DNA of 64,000 bases from Acrocarpospora phusangensis. Its GTDB lineage: Bacteria > Actinomycetota > Actinomycetes > Streptosporangiales > Streptosporangiaceae. Position 1 is the first letter of the stretch, and each line of letters starts with the position of its first letter. Shown piece by piece: positions 1 to 7,524 of the stretch. The notes under the pieces are model-generated. The model had not been told where the DNA came from. It did no database searches and saw only the letters and a program-made list of their open reading frames with translations. Location: the NCBI RefSeq assembly GCF_016862995.1, contig NZ_BOOA01000032.1:1-64000 (forward strand), in the 5' to 3' direction. The translations under genes and the position numbers were made by a program.

Positions 1-867
1 GGCCGCGCTGATCATTTCCAGCACGTCGGTGAAGTGCACCACCACCGGCCTCTCCGGCAGCGCGGGCATCGTGACGCCGAGCAGGCCGAGCTCGGCCCCG
101 GCCGACTCGCGGATGGCCGCCAGCATGCCGCCGACCGTGGCGTGGCAGGCGGCGATGACGTCCCGATGGTCGTCGATGAAGCCCATCTCCGCGTCCAGCG
201 ACGTGTACGACGCGAGATGGCGCGCCGTGTCGCTCGGCTCGGCCCGGAACACCGGCCCGACCTCGTAGACCCGCTCGAAGACGCCCACCATCATCTGCTT
301 GTAGAGCTGCGGCGACTGCGCCAGGTACGCCGGGCGGCCGAAGTAGTCGAGCTTGAAGACGTTCGCGCCGCTCTCGGTCGCCGTACCCACGATCTTGGGG
401 GTGTGGATCTCGACGAAGGACATGGCCTCCAGGGCCGTACGGAATCCGGAGACCGCGGCCGCGCCGACGCGGTGGGCGGCGGCCAGCCGCGGATGGCGCA
501 GCGCGACCGGCGCGTGGTCCAGGAGCGTCGCCAGGTTGGCGCGCAGCTCCGGCCGGTACAGGTCGAACGGCGGCGGCTCGGCCGGGTCGGTCAGCGCCTC
601 GATCACCGGCTCGGTGATCTCGACGCCGCCGGGCGCGGACGGCGCGGCGGTGACGGTGCCGGTCACGGCGACCGTCGTCTCCTCCGGCAGCGCCTCCAGC
701 CGCGCGCGGGCGGGTTCCGCGGACACGACGATCTGGGTCAGTCCCGCCGCGTCGCGCAGGATCAGGAAGGCGACCGACTTCAGCAGCCGGCGGCGGTGAA
801 TCCAGCCCGCGACACGTACGGTCTGGCCGACGTGTTCACACAGCTGGGAGGACAGGATGCGTTGCAT
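1..867 (-). CDS. aspS: Aspartyl-tRNA synthetase (archaeal/nondiscriminating type), 5' part
   Basis: The first 289 codons are inside the window; the C-terminal part of the gene lies beyond position 1. The N-terminus is an OB-fold anticodon-binding domain (about residues 1-105; VRVAGWIHRRR, then FLILRDAAGLTQIVV). The class II catalytic core follows, with motif 2-like PVFRAEPSDTARHL and EMGFID. The short OB fold and missing bacterial insertion domain point to the archaeal-type AspRS, which in many bacteria also charges tRNA-Asn (family knowledge; specificity is not proven here). The ATG at 867 follows a strong Shine-Dalgarno gaggagg. A T-box leader lies directly upstream, so expression probably responds to uncharged tRNA. 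Confidence 0.9.
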   Translation of the reverse strand, partial: MQRILSSQLCEHVGQTVRVAGWIHRRRLLKSVAFLILRDAAGLTQIVVSAEPARARLEALPEETTVAVTGTVTAAPSAPGGVEITEPVIEALTDPAEPPPFDLYRPELRANLATLLDHAPVALRHPRLAAAHRVGAAAVSGFRTALEAMSFVEIHTPKIVGTATESGANVFKLDYFGRPAYLAQSPQLYKQMMVGVFERVYEVGPVFRAEPSDTARHLASYTSLDAEMGFIDDHRDVIAACHATVGGMLAAIRESAGAELGLLGVTMPALPERPVVVHFTDVLEMISAA

Positions 868-1115
868 GGTGGCGACCTCCTCTGGTTCGCAACGCGTCCC
901 CTGAGAGGCGTGGGCGAGCGGGATCCTCGCGGTACCACCACACCTTCGCCACACCGCTGATGCGGCGCGGCCTCGGCAAACCCGTGACGTGGGCGATTCG
1001 GCGGGGCTCTACTTGGCCGGCCGGCCGTTCTTCCCCGCAGCTCGGGAGGGTCTTCACATCCCGGCCGGAGTCCGCCTTCGCAGCTGCCGGCGGCTCTCTC
1101 CGACTCCGGTGGTCG
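868..1115 (-). promoter_or_regulatory. T-box riboswitch leader of the AspRS gene
   Basis: On the minus strand positions 939-928 read GGTGGTACCGCG, the hallmark T-box sequence that pairs with the tRNA acceptor end. Upstream, CGGAGTC (1108-1102) pairs with GACTCCG (1072-1066) to form a short Stem I. A GAC triplet (Asp codon) at 1072-1070 faces a purine-rich internal loop (GGAGAGAG) and is the candidate specifier. After the T-box a CCTCT segment (near 908) can pair with AGAGG of the Shine-Dalgarno region, and no poly-U terminator follows. This suggests control of translation initiation, as known for actinobacterial ileS T-boxes. The T-box motif is certain by sequence; the specifier and the mechanism are inferred. 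Confidence 0.85.
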
Positions 1116-1154
1116 CGATGCTACTCGGCTCCGTCGTCGCTGTTGCCCGCCAGT

Positions 1155-1562
1155 CTACGGGATGAGGTCGATCTCGACATCGGACGCGAGCGCCCGCAGG
1201 GGGAACGGATTGGCGGTGACGACGGGGAGGCCGCGGCGTTTCGCCGTTCGTACGATGCTGGCCGCCGTGACCTGCTCCGCCGCGTACGGGCCCGCGGCCC
1301 TGAGGATCACGGCGACGCCCGGCGCGCAGGAAGGCGTCAGCTCGTCCACGATGCTGATCTCCATCGACAGCAGGGCGTCGAGCACGGGTACGGCCGGCTC
1401 GTTCAGCTGGGCGAGTGCCGCGGCGAGGGCGGGGGCGGTGGTGACGAGCGGGACCACGTAGCCGCTGTGCTGGGCGCGCGACCACACCATGGCGTCCACG
1501 AACGGCGAGGTACGGCGGCCCCAGGCCAGCAGGGCGCTCGAATCGAGGACGCGCCCGATCAC
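1155..1562 (-). CDS. PIN-domain protein, VapC-like
   Basis: A 135-residue protein with PIN-domain features: the N-terminal strand and acidic residue in VLDSSALLAW (Asp7), and the C-terminal block AKRRGLPVVTAN. PIN proteins are Mg-dependent RNases, usually the toxins of type II toxin-antitoxin pairs. The last position of the active site, normally Asp in VVTxD, is Asn here (VVTAN), so catalysis may be weakened. The start codon overlaps the stop of the small upstream gene by ATGA, which indicates translational coupling. A degenerate or non-toxin PIN protein is possible. Confidence 0.65.
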   Translation of the reverse strand: MIGRVLDSSALLAWGRRTSPFVDAMVWSRAQHSGYVVPLVTTAPALAAALAQLNEPAVPVLDALLSMEISIVDELTPSCAPGVAVILRAAGPYAAEQVTAASIVRTAKRRGLPVVTANPFPLRALASDVEIDLIP

Positions 1563-1717
1563 GCGACGGGACTGCGGGCGGCGAACTCGTGGTCGCGCTC
1601 CCCGACGAGCTGGAGCATCCCGGGCTCGGGCTCACCGCCGAGGATCTCCCGCAGCAGGGCGAGATTGCTGTCGCGCTGCTCGTCGGTGTAGACGAGCCGC
1701 TCCTGTTCATCGCCCAT
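1559..1717 (-). CDS. Small acidic protein, candidate antitoxin of the PIN gene
   Basis: A 52-residue acidic protein of no recognised family, with a likely helical middle (SNLALLREIL). It sits where an antitoxin would be expected: first in a two-gene operon, overlapping the PIN gene by 4 nt. No ribbon-helix-helix or AbrB motif is visible. The ATG at 1717 is chosen because a -10-like TATCCT ends exactly 6 nt before it, predicting a leaderless transcript. The antitoxin role is inferred from position only. Confidence 0.5.
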   Translation of the reverse strand: MGDEQERLVYTDEQRDSNLALLREILGGEPEPGMLQLVGERDHEFAARSPVA

Positions 1718-1723
1718 GCGTCG

Positions 1724-1751
1724 AGGATACCTGCGGATCACCGTCTGTCAC
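1724..1751 (-). promoter_or_regulatory. Probable leaderless promoter of the PIN operon
   Basis: On the minus strand GTGACA (1751-1746), a 16-nt spacer and TATCCT (1729-1724) are followed by 6 nt and the ATG at 1717. The TSS would fall on or next to the start codon. Confidence 0.5.
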
Positions 1752-1901
1752 CATCGAACCGCCGTGCTCCCCGCGTGAGCAGGATCAGGCAAGCACACAG
1801 GAGCATCGTTCTAACATTTCCGCAGCTCAGCCTGATCCAATTAAAGGGACAAATTCCACGGAGCGCATATCCGCTCCACAAATGGACAGGCAGGGAAAAT
1901 C

Positions 1902-2660
1902 ATGCGGGTCGCCATCGTCACCGGGGCCAGTTCCGGCATCGGCCAGAGCGCCGCCGTCCAGATCGCCAAGCGCGGGAACGGCGTGATCCTCACCTACAAC
2001 GGCAACGAGTCCGGCGCGCTCGACACGGTCGAGACGATCGAGAAGGAGGGCGGGCGGGCCGTGGCGCTGCCCCTCGACGTCGGCAGGTCCGAGACGTTCC
2101 CCGCCTTCCGCGACTCCGTCGCCGGGGTCCTGCGCGACGTCTGGGGGCGGGACACGTTCGACATCCTCGTCAACAACGCCGGTTTCGGCCGGATGTCGAT
2201 GTTCGAGGACACCTCGGAGGAACTGTTCGACACCTTCCTGCGCGTCCTGCTCAAAGGCCCGTACTTCCTGACCCAGGCACTGCTGCCGTTGCTGGCCGAC
2301 GGCGGCGCCGTCGTCAACGTCTCCAGCAACTCGGCGCTCGCCTCCTCGGTGGAGGAGGGCTATTCCGCGTACGCGACGATGAAGGGCGGCCTCACCGTGC
2401 TCAGCCGGTACATGGCCAAGGAGTTCGGCAGGCGCGGCATCCGCGTCAACTCGGTCTCGCCGGGCTCCACCCGTACCCGCATCGCGGATGACGCCTTCGA
2501 GCGGTTCCCCGAGGTCATCCCGGCCCTGGCCGCGAAGACCGCGCTCGGCCGGGTGGGCGAGCCCGACGACATCGGCATGGTGATCGCGACGCTGGTGTCG
2601 GAGGAAGGCCGGTGGATCACCGCCCAGGACATCTCCGTCGACGGCGGCTTCAACCTCTGA
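1902..2660 (+). CDS. SDR family oxidoreductase
   Basis: A 252-residue classical short-chain dehydrogenase/reductase. The Rossmann glycine motif TGASSGIG lies at the N-terminus, NNAG in LVNNAGFG, and the catalytic Ser and YxxxK in SSNSALA and SAYATMK. The C-terminus is the usual DISVDGGFNL. It probably reduces or oxidises a small carbonyl/alcohol with NAD(P)(H); the substrate cannot be told. The start at 1902 has a weak caggga Shine-Dalgarno. Its 3' end overlaps the convergent MarR gene by 11 nt. Confidence 0.85.
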   Translation: MRVAIVTGASSGIGQSAAVQIAKRGNGVILTYNGNESGALDTVETIEKEGGRAVALPLDVGRSETFPAFRDSVAGVLRDVWGRDTFDILVNNAGFGRMSMFEDTSEELFDTFLRVLLKGPYFLTQALLPLLADGGAVVNVSSNSALASSVEEGYSAYATMKGGLTVLSRYMAKEFGRRGIRVNSVSPGSTRTRIADDAFERFPEVIPALAAKTALGRVGEPDDIGMVIATLVSEEGRWITAQDISVDGGFNL

Positions 2661-3114
2661 CCTGGTGGGTCAGGATACGGGTGAGCAGTTCGACGAGCTG
2701 CGCGCGTTCCTCCCGGTTCAGGGGGGCGAGCGCCTCGTCCTCGATCGTGGACAGCAGGTCGTCGAGCCTGTGCAGATGATCGGTGCCCGGCCCGGTGATG
2801 GTGATGACGTTGCGGCGTCGGTCGGCGGGATCCGGCGCGCGTTCCACCAGCCCGCGCCCCGCCAGTTCGTTGATCACGGCCACGACGTCGCTGTGGTAGA
2901 TCCCGGTACGGCGGCTGAGCTCCGCCTGGCTCATCGGGCCGATCTCCGCCAGCGTGACGAGCACGGCGTAGTGCCACTTGCGGGCGTCCGCCCGGGCCAG
3001 CCCGTCGTTCACCAGGCGGTCGCAGCGCGTCGAGGCCATGGACAGCAGCCGGGTCGGCCGGTTCCGCAGCCGGGCCGGGACGGACTCGTCCATGTGGGCG
3101 TCGCCGGTGTTCAT
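2650..3114 (-). CDS. MarR family transcriptional regulator
   Basis: A 154-residue winged-helix protein with the MarR core: MSQAELSRRTGIYHSDVVAVINELAGRGLVER followed by the wing DPADRRRNVITIT. It is divergent from the haloalkane dehalogenase-like gene and convergent with the SDR gene. Three copies of a GTTAGTS-type palindrome fill the divergent intergenic region, so it probably represses itself and the dehalogenase gene until a ligand binds (inference). The ATG at 3114 lies 6 nt after a -10-like TAAGAT, so the mRNA may be leaderless. Confidence 0.88.
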   Translation of the reverse strand: MNTGDAHMDESVPARLRNRPTRLLSMASTRCDRLVNDGLARADARKWHYAVLVTLAEIGPMSQAELSRRTGIYHSDVVAVINELAGRGLVERAPDPADRRRNVITITGPGTDHLHRLDDLLSTIEDEALAPLNREERAQLVELLTRILTHQVRG

Positions 3115-3120
3115 CCCGCG

Positions 3121-3126
3121 ATCTTA
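3121..3126 (-). promoter_or_regulatory. -10-like element of the MarR gene, leaderless layout
   Basis: TAAGAT on the minus strand ends 6 nt before the MarR ATG (3114). The upstream palindrome 3136-3150 would cover the spacer and -35 region. Confidence 0.45.
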
Positions 3127-3135
3127 CCCGGTTGT

Positions 3136-3192
3136 GTTAGTCGGACTAACGATGTATGTTTCGTTAGTGGGACGAACGTTAGTGTGACTAAT
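3136..3192. promoter_or_regulatory. Triple MarR-type operator
   Basis: Three related palindromes: a perfect 15-mer GTTAGTCGGACTAAC at 3136-3150, an imperfect copy GTTAGTGGGACGAAC at 3163-3177, and GTTAGTGTGACTAAT at 3178-3192. They lie between the divergent MarR and dehalogenase genes and are the likely binding sites of that MarR protein. Confidence 0.75.
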
Positions 3193-3207
3193 TGATTGGC
3201 GGTCCTC

Positions 3208-4062
3208 ATGCCCGTGATCGATGTGCTCGACTCGACGATGTACTACGAGGAGGCCGGGGACGGCACCCCGTATGTCTTCCTGCACGGCAACCCGAGCTCC
3301 TCCCGTCTCTGGCGGAACGTGCTGCCCGCGTTCGACGGCGCCGGCCGCGTGCTCGCCCCCGACCTGATCGGCATGGGGCGTTCGGGGAAGCCCGACATTC
3401 CGTACCGGTTCGCGGACCACGCCCGCTACCTGGACGCCTGGTTCGACCGGCTGGGGCTGGACGGCGTGGTGCTGGTCGGCCACGACTGGGGCGGGGCGCT
3501 GGCCTTCGACTGGGCGGCGCGCCACCCGGGCCGGGTCCTGGGCCTGGCCTTCTTCGAGGCGATCGTCCGGACGATGTCCTGGAGCGACCTGGGCGAGGGG
3601 CCGCGGGCCCGTACCGAGCGGATCCGGAGTCCCGAGGGGGAGGCGCTGGTGCTCGATCAGAACTTCCTGGTGGACACGGCCTTCACCGGAGGGGTGCTGA
3701 CGCCGCTGGGGGAGGAGGACCTGGAGGCGTACCGGATGCCGTACCCGACGCGGGAGAGCAGGCGGCCGTTGCTGGAATGGGCGCGGTCCATGCCCATCGA
3801 CGGGGCGCCCGCCGACGTGGCGGAGCGGGTCGAGCGCTCCGGGGAATGGCTCGCCACCAGCGAGGACGTCCCCAAGCTGCTGCTCACCTTCGACTCCTCG
3901 CCGACGCTGCTCGTCACGGCGGAGGTCGCGGCCTGGTGCGCCGCGAACATCGCCGGTCTCACCGTCCGGCACTGCGGGCCGGCCGGTCATCACGCGCCGG
4001 AGGACCAGCCCGAGGCCATCGCCGCCGCGATCCTCGCCTGGGCGGACAAGACGCTCTTCTAG
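3208..4062 (+). CDS. Haloalkane dehalogenase-like alpha/beta hydrolase
   Basis: A 284-residue alpha/beta hydrolase carrying the full haloalkane dehalogenase (subfamily II, DhaA-like) active-site set: nucleophile Asp93 in VGHDWGG, acid Glu117 in FFEAI, base His261 in GPAGHHAPED, and the halide-stabilising pair Asn28 (HGNPSSS) and Trp94. Such enzymes hydrolyse carbon-halogen bonds to alcohol and halide, and the set argues for true dehalogenase chemistry rather than an ester hydrolase. The ATG at 3208 matches the family start; a TTG at 3196 is an alternative. The gene is divergent from the MarR gene behind three operators, so it is probably inducible. The physiological substrate is unknown. Confidence 0.82.
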   Translation: MPVIDVLDSTMYYEEAGDGTPYVFLHGNPSSSRLWRNVLPAFDGAGRVLAPDLIGMGRSGKPDIPYRFADHARYLDAWFDRLGLDGVVLVGHDWGGALAFDWAARHPGRVLGLAFFEAIVRTMSWSDLGEGPRARTERIRSPEGEALVLDQNFLVDTAFTGGVLTPLGEEDLEAYRMPYPTRESRRPLLEWARSMPIDGAPADVAERVERSGEWLATSEDVPKLLLTFDSSPTLLVTAEVAAWCAANIAGLTVRHCGPAGHHAPEDQPEAIAAAILAWADKTLF

Positions 4063-4901
4063 GCGCCGGGCGTCGCCGCCAGGGTCGCCAGCATCTCGGC
4101 CGAAGGGGAGCCGGCCGCCGGGTGGTAGACGACGAGGAAGAGGTCCGGGTCGGCGGTGGGCACGAAGGACTCCCAGCTGAGGGTCAGGGTGCCCACCGCG
4201 GGGTGGTTGAAGCGTTTGCGGCCGTACGTGCAGTAGGTGACGCCGTGGGCGGCCCAGAAACGGGCGAACTCGGGGGACTGGGCGGACAGCTCGTCGATCA
4301 GCTCCTTGGGACGCGAGTCGTCCGCGACCTTGCTCAGCGCGGTCCGCAGCCATCCGGCGCACTCGTCGGCGACCATCTCCCAGTCCGCGAAGATCTTCCG
4401 GGCCTCCGGGTCGAGGAAGATCCAGCGGATCATGTTGCGTTCCGCGCGTGGCATGGCCTCGAAGTCGGTCATGAGCGTCTTGCCCATGCGGTTGATGCCC
4501 ACGACGTCCAGGACGGCGGTGAGGAGATGGGCCGGGGTCGGGTCGAGCGCGTCCAGCATCATGCGCAGCGAGGCCCGCGCGTGGAGCGGGGCGGACGCCG
4601 AGGACTGGACCGCCGCGTCCCGCCGGGCCTTGATCAGATCACGCAGGTGGCGGCGTTCCGCCTCGGACAGCCGCAGCACGGCGCCCACCGCCTCCAGCAC
4701 CTGGTCGGAGACGTTGCCGGCGCGCCCCTGTTCGAGCCGGTTGTAGTAGTCCACGCTGACTCCCGCGGCCATCGCGAGCTCCTCGCGGCGCAGCCCTGCC
4801 ACCCGGCGGCCGTTCACCTGCCAGGGCAGGCCCACGTCCGGCGGTGTCAGGCGAGCCCTCCGAGAACGCAGGAAGTCGCGCAACTCGTCCGAGCGCCTCA
4901 T
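4059..4901 (-). CDS. XRE family regulator with MmyB-like ligand domain
   Basis: A 280-residue regulator. The N-terminal helix-turn-helix (residues about 5-75) has the typical LRDFLRSRRARLTP..GLRREELAMAAGVSVDYYNRLEQGR pattern. The rest is the MmyB-type PAS-like ligand-binding domain common in actinobacteria, with ..NMIRWIFLDPEAR.. and the C-terminal LTLSWESF..PDLFLVVYHPA. These usually control a neighbouring SDR or reductase gene. It is convergent with the dehalogenase gene (4-nt overlap). The ATG at 4901 lies 6 nt after GATACT, so it may be leaderless. It is one of three members of this family in the window. Confidence 0.9.
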   Translation of the reverse strand: MRRSDELRDFLRSRRARLTPPDVGLPWQVNGRRVAGLRREELAMAAGVSVDYYNRLEQGRAGNVSDQVLEAVGAVLRLSEAERRHLRDLIKARRDAAVQSSASAPLHARASLRMMLDALDPTPAHLLTAVLDVVGINRMGKTLMTDFEAMPRAERNMIRWIFLDPEARKIFADWEMVADECAGWLRTALSKVADDSRPKELIDELSAQSPEFARFWAAHGVTYCTYGRKRFNHPAVGTLTLSWESFVPTADPDLFLVVYHPAAGSPSAEMLATLAATPGA

Positions 4902-4907
4902 CCGACC

Positions 4908-4913
4908 AGTATC
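4908..4913 (-). promoter_or_regulatory. -10-like element of the XRE-MmyB gene, leaderless layout
   Basis: GATACT on the minus strand ends 6 nt before the ATG at 4901. No convincing -35 is visible. Confidence 0.35.
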
Positions 4914-4960
4914 GCATATCCGCAGGTAGCGTCATGATCATCTCCTGAAGGGGAGCGAAG

Positions 4961-5395
4961 TCACCCCGCCATCAGCCCGGCGGACGGCTGCTCGGGCGGC
5001 CGGGGCTCGGCCAGCAGCCGCAACTCCTCGATGACGCCCTGCAGCCGGTCGACCGCGCAGAGGGTACGGCTCAGCAGGCCCTCCAGGTCCGTGTCGCCGG
5101 GATGCAGGCGGGCCTCCTCCAGCTCCGCCCGCACCGCGGCGACCGGGGTGCGCAGGCAGTGCATGGCGTCCGCCCTGAGCCGGCGCTGCTCGTCCAGCAC
5201 GGCCCCCGACCGTTCCTCGGCCTCGTCCGCCCGGTCGAGCGCGCTGTTGATCGCCCTGGCGAGCCGTGAGGGCGCGGCGCCCGGCGCCTCGGTCATCCGC
5301 CCGGCGCCGGTGATGTTGATCAGTTCGAGTTCGGCCGACATGGCGTCCAGCACGGCCACCTGCGTACGCGCACTCTCTATCGTCATGACGCTCAT
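4961..5395 (-). CDS. Orphan HAMP-HisKA fragment of a sensor kinase
   Basis: A 144-residue soluble protein that aligns by eye with only the middle of actinobacterial sensor kinases: a HAMP-like stretch (ELELINITGAGR.., RLARAINSALDRADEAEE) and then the phosphoacceptor helix MHCLRTPVAAVRAELEEA, where the canonical block is SHELRTP. The candidate phospho-His is present. There is no transmembrane sensor, no ATP-binding HATPase domain (N, G1, G2 boxes absent) and no response regulator nearby. The ATG at 5395 has a gagagggg Shine-Dalgarno. It could be a decayed kinase or a retained dimerisation/phosphotransfer module; the intact start signals leave the second possible. Confidence 0.6.
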   Translation of the reverse strand: MSVMTIESARTQVAVLDAMSAELELINITGAGRMTEAPGAAPSRLARAINSALDRADEAEERSGAVLDEQRRLRADAMHCLRTPVAAVRAELEEARLHPGDTDLEGLLSRTLCAVDRLQGVIEELRLLAEPRPPEQPSAGLMAG

Positions 5396-5522
5396 CACGG
5401 CCCCTCTCAATCGGCTCCCCAAAGGCTGCATATCCAGGACAACGCCACGAGACCGGGAAATCAGCGTCTTACCTGGCCCTTCCCAACCAGGGTCTGGCCA
5501 GTACCACCTTCGCGTCGGAGAG

Positions 5523-6278
5523 CTAGCGGGAGGTGAAGCCGCCGTCCACGAACAGGGTGGCGCCGTGGATGTTCGCCGCGCCGTCGCCGGCCAGGAACAC
5601 CACCGAGGCGGCGACCTCGGCGGGGGTGCTCAGCCGGCCGCCCGGTGTGGCGGCGACCATCTCGTTGAGGCGGTCCTCGATCTTCTGGTTGTTCTCGGTG
5701 CTGGTCGGGCCGGGGGCCACGGTGTTCACTCGTACGCCGGCGGGGCCGTACTCGGCGGCCCAGGACTTGGTCAGGGAGTGCAGGGTGGCCTTGGTGGCGC
5801 TGTAGAGCGCGGAGCCGGCCGAGCCGGTCACTCCGGAGATCGACCCGATGTTGACGATGGCGCCGCCGCCCGCCCGCGCCATCTCCGGCGCGATCCGCCC
5901 GGTGAGCAGGATCGGGGCCCGGACGCTGATCGCGAACGCCCGGTCGATCAGCTGTTCCGGCAGTTCGCCGGTGGGCTGCGGCATGAGCAGCAGCGCGGCG
6001 TTGTTGACCAGCACGTCCAGCCTGCCGTCCGCCAGTTCGGTCGCCCGCCCGGCCAGCGCCTCGACCGCGGCCGCGCCGTCGGCCAGGTCGGCGGCGACGA
6101 AGTCGGCGCGCCCGCCCGCCTGCTCGATCTCGGCGACCACGGCCGCGCCGCGCCCGGTGTCCCGGCCGGTCGCGATCACGTGCGCGCCCTGCTCGGCGAG
6201 TGCGAGCGCGATGGCGCGGCCGATGCCCGTCGTCGCGCCCGTGACCAGGGCGCTGCGGTCTTTCAGATTGGTGCTCAT
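5523..6278 (-). CDS. SDR family oxidoreductase
   Basis: A 251-residue classical SDR: cofactor motif TGATTGIG, NNAALL, catalytic Ser in IGSISG and the YSATK tetrad motif, with the C-terminal TLFVDGGF. It is likely NADP-linked (ATGRD after beta-2). The ATG at 6278 is used because the protein begins there in the usual family register (MSTNLKDRSALVTG). Two TGGACT/AGTCCA inverted repeats lie immediately upstream and probably bind a TetR-type repressor that is not encoded next to the gene. Confidence 0.88.
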   Translation of the reverse strand: MSTNLKDRSALVTGATTGIGRAIALALAEQGAHVIATGRDTGRGAAVVAEIEQAGGRADFVAADLADGAAAVEALAGRATELADGRLDVLVNNAALLLMPQPTGELPEQLIDRAFAISVRAPILLTGRIAPEMARAGGGAIVNIGSISGVTGSAGSALYSATKATLHSLTKSWAAEYGPAGVRVNTVAPGPTSTENNQKIEDRLNEMVAATPGGRLSTPAEVAASVVFLAGDGAANIHGATLFVDGGFTSR

Positions 6279-6298
6279 ATGCGGAGACCCCCCAAGAG

Positions 6299-6348
6299 TG
6301 GACTGATTGGTCCAGTCTTGGGGGGTCTGGATTGGACTGTCAAGTCCA
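6299..6348. promoter_or_regulatory. Paired operator upstream of the SDR gene
   Basis: A perfect inverted repeat TGGACT-gtca-AGTCCA at 6333-6348 and a near copy TGGACT-gatt-GGTCCA at 6299-6314. On the minus strand the first overlaps a TTGACA -35 box (6342-6337). This arrangement suits repression by a dimeric TetR or HxlR regulator encoded elsewhere. Confidence 0.55.
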
Positions 6349-6355
6349 GTTTGGT

Positions 6356-7360
6356 CTAGAAGGTGACCGTCCACCCTTCGCGATCAGCCTGGTCCTTGGT
6401 GTACGAGACGCCGTGGACCTTCAGCCCGGCCGGATCGAGCAGGGTGACGGCCCCGCCCTTGTTGCCCAGTTGCAGCCCGGCCGCCACCGGCTGGCGGAGC
6501 GTCTCCCCGGGCGCGATCTGCCCCGCCAGCGGCAGAGTGCGTTTGGCCTGGTCGGCGAGGTGCCAGCCGTCGAGAGTGATCGGATCGGGGGAGGCGTTCA
6601 GGAGCGTGACGGTCTCCGGTTCCGGCGCGGGGCCAGGCGGGTTCACCACCGCGCCGACGATCCGCAGCGGCAGGTCGCCGGGCTCGGGGCGGGAGGGAGC
6701 GCCGCCGATGGCGTGACCGGTGGTGTCGTCGGTGTGCCAGGCCTGGGACTGGAAGGCCAGGAAGATCGCGATCCAGCGGTTCTCGCCCGGCAGGTGGATG
6801 AGCAGGCCGCCGTCCTGCCAGACCCCGTCGTCCCGCCGGAACCGCGCGCTGTTGCCCTGGTTCATGTGCACGTCGTGCACGCCGTTGCCCGGCAGGAAGC
6901 CGAAGATCTTGTCCCGGGTGGTCGCCTCCGGCCCCCACCGTTCCCCGAGGACGTACATTCCGGACGCGGGGTCGTTCATGGCGCGCTGGACGTAATGCTC
7001 AAGTTTGTCGGCGAGGTCGTTGTCGCCGCCGGGCAGATCGGGCGGCAGGGGGCGCATCAGCGCGGGGTCGAACAGGTTGCCCCGGATGTAGTCCAGGCTC
7101 GCCTCCCCGGGACGGGAGAGCAGCTTCGTCCAGCCGCTGCCCGGCGCGGGCAGCAGCGCGGTGACCGGATGGGTGAAATTCTCGTCGGCGAGATAGAGCA
7201 GTTCGGACGGCGCCTGCTGGGACTGCACGTTGACCGAGGCCCGGTAGTCCACGCCCGCGTCGTCCCGCAGGTGGATCTGGTAGTGCGGCGTGTCGGTGCT
7301 CCCCTCCCGCCGCCGGTCCAGCGGACGGGCGGCGAGGACACCATAGGAGCGCAACGGCAT
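6356..7360 (-). CDS. DUF2278 (YukJ-like) protein with C-terminal lamin-tail domain
   Basis: A 334-residue protein. The N-terminal two thirds match the DUF2278/YukJ family: opening MPLRSYGVLAARPLD, the ..HYQIHLRDDAG.. core, then GDNDLADKLEHYVQRA and NGVHDVHMNQGN. The final ~100 residues resemble a lamin-tail (LTD) beta-sandwich (VTLLNASPDPITLDGWHLADQ..GGAVTLLD). The biochemical role of the family is not established; LTD domains often bind DNA or act in secreted nucleases, but no signal peptide is present here. The ATG at 7360 is chosen to fit the family start. Confidence 0.75.
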   Translation of the reverse strand: MPLRSYGVLAARPLDRRREGSTDTPHYQIHLRDDAGVDYRASVNVQSQQAPSELLYLADENFTHPVTALLPAPGSGWTKLLSRPGEASLDYIRGNLFDPALMRPLPPDLPGGDNDLADKLEHYVQRAMNDPASGMYVLGERWGPEATTRDKIFGFLPGNGVHDVHMNQGNSARFRRDDGVWQDGGLLIHLPGENRWIAIFLAFQSQAWHTDDTTGHAIGGAPSRPEPGDLPLRIVGAVVNPPGPAPEPETVTLLNASPDPITLDGWHLADQAKRTLPLAGQIAPGETLRQPVAAGLQLGNKGGAVTLLDPAGLKVHGVSYTKDQADREGWTVTF

Positions 7361-7524
7361 TGTGAAGCTCCGATCCCGGGAATTCGAAAACGGGGACAGG
7401 TTATCCACGCCGGATATTCGGCCGCGACCCCCTGGGGGAATTCGTTTTCCGGTCCGGAGAATAATCGGGGAAATGCGCGTCCGGGATTAGCGAATGGATA
7501 GTGATAAGTCGCCTTTTGGGGTCG

